DNA from: Thermomicrobiales bacterium
GTDB lineage: Bacteria; Chloroflexota; Chloroflexia; Thermomicrobiales; CADCWN01
Assembly: GCA_030446685.1 (NCBI GenBank)
Contig: JAUJMV010000017.1
Location: forward strand, 91,217-143,955
Reading direction: 5' to 3'
Length of the DNA: 52,739 bases
The translations under genes and the position numbers were made by a program. Shown piece after piece: positions 26,649 to 34,733 of this stretch; positions within the stretch are counted from its first letter, which is position 1, and every line of letters begins with the position of its first letter. A model generated the notes under the pieces. That model searched no databases, had not been told where the DNA came from, and saw only the letters and a list, made by a program, of their open reading frames with translations.

Positions 26649-29600
26649 CTACCGCGGCGCCCAGGCGATCGGCCCGTGGCTCCCGATCGGCGAGACCTTG
26701 GTCAGCCCGCGCCCGTCGGCCCCGACGACGTAGACCCCGCCCCCGGACAGGAAGGCGATCCGGCCGCCGTCGGGCGACCAGGCGGCGACCGGCGAGTCCT
26801 CGTAGACCTCGGTGATCCGGCGCAGGTCGCTGCCGTCGAGCGCCACCGTCCAGAGGTCCCACGGTGCCCCGTGCGCCGCGGCGGACGGCGGGTCGAACGG
26901 CGCGATCAGCCAGCGCCAGGCCCGCCCCGGCAGGCTGCCGCCGGGCGCGGTCGGCGCGGTCGGCGGCCCCACCCCCGGCCCGCCGACCGCCGCGAAGAGG
27001 AGCCGCTTGCCGTCCGGGGAGAAGCGCGGCGCGGCGAACGCGGTGAAGCCCGGCTCCGCCCCGACGAGCTTGCGCGCGTCGCGCCCGTCCGGCCCCGCCA
27101 GCCAGAGCGCCTGGGTGAAGGTCCGCTGGTCGGTCAGGACGTAGGCCAGCGCGGGCGGCGCCCCGGCCGGCGCGAGCGCGGGGTCCTCGGCCTCCTTCAC
27201 CAGCGCCCCGCGCTCCCCGCTCGCCAGGTCGAGCCGCTGCAGCTCGCGGATCGACCCGGTGTAGCGCCCGTCCGCGCCCATGATCGGCGCCGAATAGGCG
27301 AAGACCAGCGCCTGGCCGTCCGGCGACCAGGCCGGGCGGGTGATCAGCACCCCCGGCCGGTCGTGCTCCAAGAGCAGCCGCAGGTTGCTGCCGTCGGCGT
27401 CGATCAGGTAGAGGTCGCTGCCCGGCAGCGCCTGCGGCGACTGCGGCCCGCGGCCGACCGGCGGCACGACGATCAGCGTGTAGGCCAGCGTCGCGCCGTC
27501 CGGCGACAGCGACGGCTCGGCCGCGTAGGCGTCCGGCGGCAGATCGGGGAGCAGGTTGACCGGCGCGCCCCCCGCCGGATCGAGCGCCCAGAGCTTCCCG
27601 TCGAGCGCGTAGATCAGCCGCCCGTTGCCGGCCATCGCCGGCGCCGTGGCCGGGGCGGGGGCGCCAACCGGGCTGGCCGGCGCGGGCGTCCCCGGCAGGG
27701 CCGGGCCGGCGCCGTTCGCGGTCAGCGGGTTGAAGGCGCGCAGATAGTTGACCAGGTTCCAGCGGTCCTGCGCGCTGAACTGCTCGCCCCAGGCCGGCAT
27801 CGCCGAGCCTGGCACGCCGTTGGTGATCTGATTGAAGAGGTAGCCGTCGCTGTGGGCGGCGGTGTGGGGCAGGCTCATGTCGGGCGGGCGCGGGTTGAGG
27901 GTCGGCGCGGTCGGGCCGTCGCCGCGCCCCTGCGGGCCGTGGCAGACGACGCAATTCTGGGCGAAGAGCTGCTGCCCGCGCGCCACCGACTGCGCGCTCG
28001 CCGCCACCGGGTTGGCGGGCTCGGGGGGCCGGCTGAGGGCCGGGCCGGGGTCGGTGTAGAGGAGGTAGCCGCCGACCACGACCGCCGTCGGCACCAGCAT
28101 CAGCAGCGCCGTCCCCAGGCCGGAGCCGCGCCGGAAGAGCGGCACCCCCAGCGCGGTCAGCAGCGCCCCGGCGGCGAGGAAGGCCAGCCCGAGCGCCCGG
28201 AAGCGCGTCAGCGCCGGGAGTTGGGGCGGGGTCGGCGGGTTCGCGGCCATCGCCAGGTTGGCGGCCGAGCCGATCGCGAACCGGTAGGTGGCGTCGACAT
28301 CCTCGCGCCCCGCGCGCCGGACGATGACCCGCGTCGCCCAGTCGCCGCTCATCGAGAGGAAGGGGCCGGTGACGGCGTAGCGCCCTTCCCCGCGCGGCGC
28401 GGCGATCGCCTCCGCCTCGCCCATCTCCATGTCGACCATGTCGAGGCGGATCGCCACCCGCTGGGCGTCGGGGACCGGGTTGCCGCGGCGGTTCTTCAGC
28501 AGCACCTCGAAGGTATTCTCGCCCGGCTGCAGGGAGGCGAGGGCCAGGGTGATCCGCAGGTCGCCCGCCTCCGCCGTCTGCACCCGCTGTGGCGCGCGCG
28601 CCTGCACGATCGCCTCGCGCGCCGGGACCAGGCCCGTCAGCAGCGCCACCGCCAGCAGGATCGCCACCCCGAGGAGCGCCTCGATCCGGAGCGCCCGCCC
28701 GAAGTGGCCGGCGATTCGCCCGGCGACCCGCTCGGCGGACGCGCGCTTCAATTCGCCGGCCGCCGCCAGCCGCGGGCGCACCCAGAGGAAGTTGAACGCC
28801 CCGAGGGCCAGCAGGCCGGCGAAGAGGGCCAGCTTCACCGCCAGCGTCCGGCCGTAGGCGGTCGGCAGGAGCGCGTCGAGCGACCCGACGTGCAGCCAGG
28901 CGCTGTAGAGCCCCGTCACCCCCAGCACGGCGACGCTGAGCAGCGCGAGGGTCGAGAAGCGCGAGACGACCCCCAGCAGGACCAGCCGCGCGCCGGCGGC
29001 GTCGCCCAGCCGCCGCAGGAGCGGCGCGGTCAGGGCCAGGCCGAGGAGCCCGCCGACCCAGACCGCCGTGCCGAGCAGGTGCAGCCAGTCCATCGCGATC
29101 GAGAACCCGGCCCAGAGCGGGCTGGCGGCGCCGTGGCTGATCAGGCTGATCGTCAGCAGGTAGGCGGCGCCGAGGGCGACCCCGAAGAGCGTCGGCGCCA
29201 GGGGCGAGGCGGGCGCCCCGTCCGGCGCGGCCGCGCCCTTGCCCGCGGCGCGGAAGGCGCCGACGAAGAGCGGCCCGAGCAGCATCGCCGCCACGGCCGG
29301 CAGGAGGAGGCGCACCGACCAGATCGCGCCGGCGCGCGTGGTGAAGAGGAAATCGCCCAGCCGCGCCGGATCGAGCGCGCCGGCGACCGAGCTGCCCGTC
29401 ACCTTCGCCGCCTGCACGATCAGCCCGGCGACCGTGGCCGCGGCGAGCAGGAGGAGCGCCGCGCCCGCCAGGCGGGTCAGCCGCCGCCCGACCCGCGCCT
29501 CGAAGGCCCCGCCCGGCGCGGTCTCCGCCAGCCCCGCGCGCCGCAGCGCCGGGGTCCAGACGAGCCAGCGCAGCCCCAGCGCCCCGGTGAAGGCGGTCGC

Positions 29601-30110
29601 CGCGAGCAGCATCAACCAGCGCACCGCGACCTCGGCCGGCGTCGGCGGCGCGAACTCCGTCGCCCCGACCGTCGGGTCGGCCGGCGGGGGCGGCGGCAGG
29701 TTGCCGACCGCGAAGGCGAACGAGCCGGTGGTGGTGTGGCCGTCGACCGCCGAATTCGCCTTCCAGACGACCGTGTAGGTGCCTTCCGGCAGGTCGCGCA
29801 CCCCGATCATGAGCGTGGCTTTGTCGCCGGGGATCTGGCGCAGATCGCCCCGGTCGTACTGGCGGCGCTCGGTGTCGTAGACGGCGACCTCGCTGTAGCG
29901 GACCTCCGTCTCCTCGGTGAAGAAGAGGCGGATCTCGGTCGGCGCGATCGGCACGGCTGTGCCCGCCACCGGCTCCGCCCGGACCAGGTTGGCGTGCGCG
30001 GACGCCGGGGCGGGGGCTGCCAGTAGGAGGAGGAACAGGGCGCACAGGGGCAGCAGCCGCGCGAAGCGCCCCGTATGCCCCACCCGACCCGTCAAAGGCA
30101 CAGCAGACAT
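26649..30110 (-). CDS. CopC-CopD-cytochrome c-PD40 propeller fusion protein
   Basis: A 1153-residue exported/membrane multidomain protein. The signal peptide (1-38) ends ASA. A CopC domain (39-135) starts with mature His39 (HANLVRAEP), as in the copper-brace fold, and ends DGHTTTGSFAFAV. A CopD-type membrane domain of about eight spans follows (~155-490), then a YtkA/FixH-like beta domain (~505-620) and further spans. A c-type cytochrome domain has CVVCH at 720-724 and AMPAWGEQF as the likely axial Met. The C-terminal third (~810-1153) contains repeated SPDG units of a PD40/TolB-like beta-propeller. It probably handles copper and electrons at the membrane. Two minus-strand genes upstream seem to belong to the same locus. 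Confidence 0.85.
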   Translation of the reverse strand: MSAVPLTGRVGHTGRFARLLPLCALFLLLLAAPAPASAHANLVRAEPVAGTAVPIAPTEIRLFFTEETEVRYSEVAVYDTERRQYDRGDLRQIPGDKATLMIGVRDLPEGTYTVVWKANSAVDGHTTTGSFAFAVGNLPPPPPADPTVGATEFAPPTPAEVAVRWLMLLAATAFTGALGLRWLVWTPALRRAGLAETAPGGAFEARVGRRLTRLAGAALLLLAAATVAGLIVQAAKVTGSSVAGALDPARLGDFLFTTRAGAIWSVRLLLPAVAAMLLGPLFVGAFRAAGKGAAAPDGAPASPLAPTLFGVALGAAYLLTISLISHGAASPLWAGFSIAMDWLHLLGTAVWVGGLLGLALTAPLLRRLGDAAGARLVLLGVVSRFSTLALLSVAVLGVTGLYSAWLHVGSLDALLPTAYGRTLAVKLALFAGLLALGAFNFLWVRPRLAAAGELKRASAERVAGRIAGHFGRALRIEALLGVAILLAVALLTGLVPAREAIVQARAPQRVQTAEAGDLRITLALASLQPGENTFEVLLKNRRGNPVPDAQRVAIRLDMVDMEMGEAEAIAAPRGEGRYAVTGPFLSMSGDWATRVIVRRAGREDVDATYRFAIGSAANLAMAANPPTPPQLPALTRFRALGLAFLAAGALLTALGVPLFRRGSGLGTALLMLVPTAVVVGGYLLYTDPGPALSRPPEPANPVAASAQSVARGQQLFAQNCVVCHGPQGRGDGPTAPTLNPRPPDMSLPHTAAHSDGYLFNQITNGVPGSAMPAWGEQFSAQDRWNLVNYLRAFNPLTANGAGPALPGTPAPASPVGAPAPATAPAMAGNGRLIYALDGKLWALDPAGGAPVNLLPDLPPDAYAAEPSLSPDGATLAYTLIVVPPVGRGPQSPQALPGSDLYLIDADGSNLRLLLEHDRPGVLITRPAWSPDGQALVFAYSAPIMGADGRYTGSIRELQRLDLASGERGALVKEAEDPALAPAGAPPALAYVLTDQRTFTQALWLAGPDGRDARKLVGAEPGFTAFAAPRFSPDGKRLLFAAVGGPGVGPPTAPTAPGGSLPGRAWRWLIAPFDPPSAAAHGAPWDLWTVALDGSDLRRITEVYEDSPVAAWSPDGGRIAFLSGGGVYVVGADGRGLTKVSPIGSHGPIAWAPR

Positions 30111-30137
30111 CGTCGCTCGCTTCTCTCGGCCTTCACG

Positions 30138-30371
30138 CTACCGCCGCTCCGCGCGGCCCGCCGCCCCGCCGGAGGGCGGGGGCGCCGCGTCGTCCGCTCG
30201 CGCGGGCTCGGGGTCGGCGGCCGCGGCGTCGCCCGTCTCGCCCTGCCGCGCCCCGCCTTGATCCTGGCGCAGCACTACCAGCGCCACGCCCATGACGATC
30301 GTCGCCGGCACGACGAGGCAGGCGATCTCGTCCCAGAACCCGACCGCGCCGTGCAGCAGTACCAGATCCAT
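30138..30371 (-). CDS. Small single-span membrane protein, unknown function
   Basis: A 77-residue protein with one membrane segment (about residues 15-37, IACLVVPATIVMGVALVVL) and an acidic, Pro/Ala-rich tail. It starts at ATG 30371 with a weak GAGGGAA upstream and ends 27 bp before the start of the CopC-CopD fusion gene, suggesting co-transcription. No known family is recognised. A small accessory subunit of the copper/cytochrome protein is plausible but unproven. Confidence 0.55.
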   Translation of the reverse strand: MDLVLLHGAVGFWDEIACLVVPATIVMGVALVVLRQDQGGARQGETGDAAAADPEPARADDAAPPPSGGAAGRAERR

Positions 30372-30508
30372 CGCGCATTCCCTCGCTCGCCTTCGAGCAG
30401 GCTGTCCGCCGCCGGCAGCGCCGGCGGACAGCGGGGATCGAAAGCGTCGCGGCGCCGGGGGGGGGGGGCCGCGGCCCCCGCCGCCCCATGCGCCAAGTAT
30501 TGATCGCG

Positions 30509-31192
30509 TCAGTCGCCCTCGCCCAACCGCGTCCGCGCCGGCGCGGCGGCGGTCCCGGCGGCCGGCCGCCGCATGAGCGCGTAGGCCGCCGTGCCGAGCC
30601 CGAGCAGCCCGACGACCAGCCCGCCGATCCCCAGCCACTGCGCGGTGTTCGCCCGCGTCTCCGCCGCGTCGAGCCGCGACTGGAGATCGGCCGGCACGCT
30701 CACCTGCTGCGGGAACTGCAGCTCGGCGAGCGGCTCCACCGAGGAGAAGGTCGTCGGGCTGGAGCTGAAGCGCTCGTCGATGCGCTGCCCCTCGATCTCG
30801 CCGTAGACGCGGAAGGTGTAGTCGCCCGGCCTGGTCGGCATGAAGTGGGCGGCGTACTTGCCCGGCTGGCCGAAGCGGCGCTCGACCGTCAGGTCCATCG
30901 TCTGGGCGCCGCCGCCGTAGATCACCTGGGCCTGCAGGGTCTTCTCCAGCCCCTCGATCGGCTTGGGCTTGCCGTCGACCTGCTCGGTCTTGCTGGTGAC
31001 GGTCAGATCGAGGCCGTTCATCTGGTTCTCGACGGCCGGCTCGTCCAGGAAGCCGACCACCGCCTGGTACTTGCCCCCGGCCAACTCGCGCGTCTCGTGC
31101 GCCGACGCCGTCCCCGGCAGGGCGACGGTCGCGAGGAGCAGGCCGAGCAGCGCGGCGCAAAGGATGGCGCTGATGCGCCGTGTGGCGCGCAT
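30509..31192 (-). CDS. Exported membrane-anchored protein of the copper locus
   Basis: A 227-residue protein with a signal peptide (1-30, ending ASA before HETRELAGG) and a C-terminal membrane anchor near residues 185-208 followed by a short Ala/Arg tail. The extracytoplasmic part is all-beta in appearance (YQAVVGFLDEPAV, MDLTVERRFGQPGKYAAHFMPTRPGDYTFRVYGEI), like Ig-like or YtkA-type domains found with copper handling proteins. The mature N-terminus begins with His, which could bind metal. GGGGGAATA precedes ATG 31192. It is first in a minus-strand series leading into the CopC-CopD fusion. Confidence 0.7.
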   Translation of the reverse strand: MRATRRISAILCAALLGLLLATVALPGTASAHETRELAGGKYQAVVGFLDEPAVENQMNGLDLTVTSKTEQVDGKPKPIEGLEKTLQAQVIYGGGAQTMDLTVERRFGQPGKYAAHFMPTRPGDYTFRVYGEIEGQRIDERFSSSPTTFSSVEPLAELQFPQQVSVPADLQSRLDAAETRANTAQWLGIGGLVVGLLGLGTAAYALMRRPAAGTAAAPARTRLGEGD

Positions 31193-31365
31193 TATTCCCC
31201 CTTGTAGCGGTATGCGGGCGCGGCCTGGCAGGGTCACCGGCCCGCCAGGACCCTTCCCGGTCGTCGGAATCGTGGAGTGCGGATGCGGGACGCACGCGCG
31301 CTATAACCGGCGGCGCCCCACTCGTCGGAGCGAACTCGCCCGATGCAGCCGCGCGGCGCGCCGGG

Positions 31366-31980
31366 TCAGGCCGGGCGCGGGGGAGGCGCGAGCGGCGCGG
31401 GGGGCCAGCCGGCCACCCAACAGTCCGGCACGACGAGCAACCGCCGCCCCCGGAGGACGGCCAGGCCGGCGAGGGTCGCGGCTACGGTGACGACGAACGT
31501 GAAGACGCCGGGGTCGGTCTGCCCGGCGCTGGCCGACCAGGTTGGCACTACCCGCCTCCCGGCCGGCTCCGTGGCGGGGGCCGGGTCGACGGTTTGCAAT
31601 GCGGCGAAGGCGCGCGACAACTCGTCGCCCTCGTGCGCGTGGTGCGGCACGCCATGGGCGCTGGCGTCATGGACAGCGGCGTGCGGCCGATCCTCGCCGC
31701 GCGGCGCCCCGTGGCCGATGGCGCCCGCCGAGGATGACGTGATCGTGGTTGGGCACGGCCCAGATCCAGCCGCGCGTCAGCGTGGTCACGCCGAACCCGG
31801 CCAGCAGGACGGCGAGCAGCAGCGCGGCCGCCGGCCGCGCGACACCGCCCCTCAGCCGGCCCGCGCGTCCACCGCAGCCGACCGCCCATCGGCTCCCGAG
31901 CGCCTCGCGCCGTCCGTGGCGGGCGCCCCAGCGCCCTGGCCCCAGCCGAGGGCCAGTACACCGCCCGTCCTGTCTACACG
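31366..31980 (-). CDS. His-rich two-span membrane protein, frameshifted
   Basis: Two pieces join if one extra G near 31720 is removed. The first is AAALLLAVLLAGFGVTTLTRGWIWAVPNHDHVILGG (first span). Then comes GAIGHGAPRGEDRPHAAVHD, a His-rich HGVPHHAHEGDELSRAFAALQTVDPA segment, GVFTFVVTVAATLAGLAVL (second span) and a Pro-rich end at 31366. The exact start is uncertain (somewhere upstream of the first span, ~31900-32000). The extracytoplasmic loop with about eight His residues suggests metal binding and fits the neighbouring copper genes. No named family was recognised. Confidence 0.4.
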
Positions 31981-32355
31981 CTACCCCGCCCGGCCGTTCT
32001 CCCCAACAGCCGCGCCGATCGGCAAGACGGTGGACGGGGGCTCGCAATACTCTACGCACGACCCCGGCGATTGGTTTTGCACCTGAGCGCGCGCGCACCC
32101 TCCGCCGGTCACCGGAGAGGAAGCTGGCGAGCGAGGGTGGAGGTCGCGGAACGGATCGACAACGTATCAGCGCACCGTTATGGTATCATACCTCGGGGTG
32201 TGGCGCAGCCGAAACGGTTATGTCGCGCCGCACACGCACGCAATCTCCGCGCATGCGCCGACAGCGGCATCGCTGCAACCCCACCGCTGCCAATCAAACC
32301 TGATCGTCTCCTGAGGCCTGACGCCTATCCCCCAACCCCTAACGACCGAGGCACG

Positions 32356-33330
32356 ATGGAACGATTGTGGACCCCCTGGCGCATGAACTATGTCGGCGGC
32401 CCGAAGGCCGAGGGCTGCATCTTCTGCGACAAGCCCGCCGCCGGCGACGACCGCGCCAACTTGATCCTGCACCGCGGCGCGCGCGCCTTCGCGATCATGA
32501 ACCTCTTCCCCTATAACACCGGCCACGTCATGATCGTCCCGTTCCGCCACGCCGCCACCCTGCCCGAGTTGGACGCCGAGACGCTGACCGAGATGACGGC
32601 CCTCCTCCCCTGGCTCACCGCGATCCTCGGGCGGGTCCTCCGCCCGGACGGCTTCAACGTCGGGCTGAACATCGGCGCGGTCGCCGGCGCCGGCGTCGCC
32701 GACCACCTGCACATGCACGTCGTCCCGCGCTGGACCGGCGACGCCAACTTCATGCCGATCCTCGCCCACACCACCGTGATGCCGGAATTGATCCCGGTCA
32801 CCCGCGCCAAGCTCCTCGGCGAGATCGCGCGCACGCCCTTCCCGCAGGTCGCCGACGCGCCTGGGACGGTCGAGCAGGCCGGCGGCGTCGCGGTGGACGA
32901 CGCGGGCCGCGTAGCCCTGCGCCGCGCGCGGGCCGGCGACTGGGTGCTGCCGAAGGGGCACATCGAGGCGGGCGAGGCGGCCTACGCCACGGCGATCCGC
33001 GAGGTCGCCGAGGAGACCGGCCTCGGCACGACCGTCCTCGACTGGCTCGGCGACAGCCGCTTCACCCACAAGGGGAAGGAGCGCCACGTCGGCTACTTCC
33101 TGCTGCGCGTCACGCGCCGCCTGCCCGACTTCGCCGCGCACGACGGGATCGACACCTTCCTCGTCCCGCTCGGCGAGGCCGCCGACCGCCTCACCTTCGA
33201 GGCCGACCGCGCCCTCCTGCGCCTGGCCCGCGAGCGCCACGCCGGCATCCTGGCGGAGCAAGCTGACAATACCGGCACGCCGACGCTCACCAGCGCGCCC
33301 GAGCCGCCTCGGAAAGGACCCGATGCCTAG
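32356..33330 (+). CDS. HIT-Nudix fusion, likely dinucleoside polyphosphate / nucleotide hydrolase
   Basis: A 324-residue fusion of two nucleotide-acting domains. Residues 1-~165 are a HIT domain: WTPWRMNYV and CIFC at 21-24 are typical of the Ap4A-phosphorylase-like HIT branch, and HLHMH at 117-121 is the catalytic histidine triad. Residues ~175-310 are a Nudix domain with the box GHIEAGEAAYATAIREVAEETGL at 201-223, all signature Glu residues present. The two halves could act on Ap4A-type alarmones or damaged nucleotides. ATG 32356 gives the family N-terminus; the upstream open frame is not conserved. The gene overlaps the next one by 8 bp. Confidence 0.87.
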   Translation: MERLWTPWRMNYVGGPKAEGCIFCDKPAAGDDRANLILHRGARAFAIMNLFPYNTGHVMIVPFRHAATLPELDAETLTEMTALLPWLTAILGRVLRPDGFNVGLNIGAVAGAGVADHLHMHVVPRWTGDANFMPILAHTTVMPELIPVTRAKLLGEIARTPFPQVADAPGTVEQAGGVAVDDAGRVALRRARAGDWVLPKGHIEAGEAAYATAIREVAEETGLGTTVLDWLGDSRFTHKGKERHVGYFLLRVTRRLPDFAAHDGIDTFLVPLGEAADRLTFEADRALLRLARERHAGILAEQADNTGTPTLTSAPEPPRKGPDA

Positions 33331-34537
33331 CCGCGATACGCCCCATACCGCCCCCCTCGGCCCCCCCAATCCTGGGGGAGAGAGCCACGACATCTCGCCG
33401 CGCCACCAAGGTCGCACAAAAGGCAGGAGCCTTGCCCCGATCCTCCCCCCCCCAGGATTGGGGCCGGGGGGGACGGGCCTCGCCCTCCTCGGGCGCGCGG
33501 CCCGACTCCTCCTGCTCACCGCGCTGGTGCTCGCGGGGAGCGCCGCGCCAGCTAGCGGCGCGCAGAGGGCGCACCCTGCCACCGCGCCCGCCCGCGCGGG
33601 TATCGGCGAACTCTACCTGGCGCTCGGCGACTCGCTCGGGGTCGGCCTCTTCTCCAGCGCGCCCGAGACGCGCAGTTATGTCGCCCAGTTCCACGGCCTG
33701 CTCGAGCAGGCGGCGGGGCGGCCGGTGCAGGTGGAGAACCTCAGCGTCAACGGCGAGACCGCCAAGTCGATGCTGACCGGCGCGCAACTCCAGGACGCCG
33801 AGCGGACGATCGCCGAGGCGCGCGAGCGGGGCTGGACGATCAGCCCGGTCACGATCGACATCGGCGGCAACGACATGCGCGCCTTGCAGAACAAGAGCGA
33901 CGCCGAGCGGGAGGCGGGGCTGGCCGAATTCCGCGGCAACGTCGCGCGCATCTTCGACCGCCTGGTCGCCGCCACGACGGTCGAGGGGGCGCGGACCAGT
34001 GACATCATCACCATGACCGTCTACAACCCTTACGGCGGCGATGTCAACGCCGCGCGCTCGCTCGCCTGGTGGGTCGAGCGCTTCAACGCCGCGCTCGCCG
34101 AGGAGGCGCAGCGCCGCGACATCGCCGTCGCGCCGGTCTACGACCGCTTCCGGGGCCAGGAGCGGGCGCTGACGCTGGTCCCGCTCGACTTCCACGCCAA
34201 CAACCGCGGCCACCGCGCCATCGCCGAGGAGTTCTGGCGCGCGGCCGGCTACGACACGGCCGCCCCGGACGTGGAGATCGTCGACCCCGCCGCCGCGCGC
34301 CCCGCGCGCCCCGTCACGACGATCAAGGTGCGCGCCGCCGACAACATCGGCGTCGCGCGCGTCGAGCTGCTCCTGGACGACAAGCCGCTCCCCGCGCCCC
34401 TCTTCAAGCCGGACCTCGACCTGTGGATCGGCTACTGGGACGCCCGCGCCGCCGCGCCCGGCGCCCACCGGCTCGCGATCGTCGTCACCGACGCGGCCGG
34501 CAACACCACGCGCCGCGACCTGGCGCTCGCGCGCTGA
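33323..34537 (+). CDS. SGNH/GDSL-family esterase, exported
   Basis: A 404-residue SGNH hydrolase (lipase/esterase or deacetylase type). Catalytic blocks: ALGDSLGVG (block I Ser), IDIGGNDMRAL (block III Asn) and PLDFHANNRGHRAIAEEFW (block V Asp-x-x-His). The C-terminal ~80 residues form a beta-type add-on (ADNIGVARVELLLDDKPL...). A hydrophobic stretch (ARLLLLTALVLAGSAAPASG) looks like a signal peptide but sits ~50 codons into the frame. The codons before it (33351-33471) are made of an inverted repeat, so the true start may be downstream, such as TTG 33458. The annotated ATG 33323 overlaps the HIT-Nudix stop. Confidence 0.8.
   Translation: MPSRDTPHTAPLGPPNPGGESHDISPRHQGRTKGRSLAPILPPPGLGPGGTGLALLGRAARLLLLTALVLAGSAAPASGAQRAHPATAPARAGIGELYLALGDSLGVGLFSSAPETRSYVAQFHGLLEQAAGRPVQVENLSVNGETAKSMLTGAQLQDAERTIAEARERGWTISPVTIDIGGNDMRALQNKSDAEREAGLAEFRGNVARIFDRLVAATTVEGARTSDIITMTVYNPYGGDVNAARSLAWWVERFNAALAEEAQRRDIAVAPVYDRFRGQERALTLVPLDFHANNRGHRAIAEEFWRAAGYDTAAPDVEIVDPAAARPARPVTTIKVRAADNIGVARVELLLDDKPLPAPLFKPDLDLWIGYWDARAAAPGAHRLAIVVTDAAGNTTRRDLALAR
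33351..33471. repeat. Imperfect GC-rich inverted repeat inside the 5' part of the SGNH gene
   Basis: The left arm 33351-33377 (containing CCCAATCCTGGGGG) and the right arm 33449-33471 (CCCCCAGGATTGGGG) are inverted copies with a few base differences, around a ~70-nt middle. The layout resembles dispersed CCCCAATCCTGGGG/CCCAGAATTGGGG palindromic repeats of Chloroflexota genomes, as recalled rather than checked. Confidence 0.6.
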
Positions 34538-34733
34538 CCCCGGCCGCCGATCGCGGCGCTGCCGGGCGTATCGACCCTGCCGTAGCACCCCAGGCACAAT
34601 GGAGTAGGCTATAATCGCCGGGTAATCCGCTGACCGCCGGGCGGCGCCAACGTGGCGTAGGGGCGCTTGACAGATCGCCCGCGGCGCCCCGAGTGGCGGG
34701 CCAACCTCTACCAGGGATCGCCGTAGGAACGGC

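Noticed and set aside
25887..30026. 1379-codon open frame on the plus strand opposite the CopC-CopD fusion
   Set aside because: Arg/Pro/Gly-rich antisense shadow of a high-GC gene; no protein family features, while the minus strand has clear domains.
32190..32260. tRNA-like 5' half (CGGGGTGTGGCGCAGC)
   Set aside because: No matching anticodon arm, T-arm or acceptor 3' strand follows, so no cloverleaf can be built.
34610..34672. TATAAT and TTGACA boxes before the transporter-like gene at 34734
   Set aside because: The TATAAT lies upstream of the TTGACA and neither has a partner at proper spacing, so no promoter is called.
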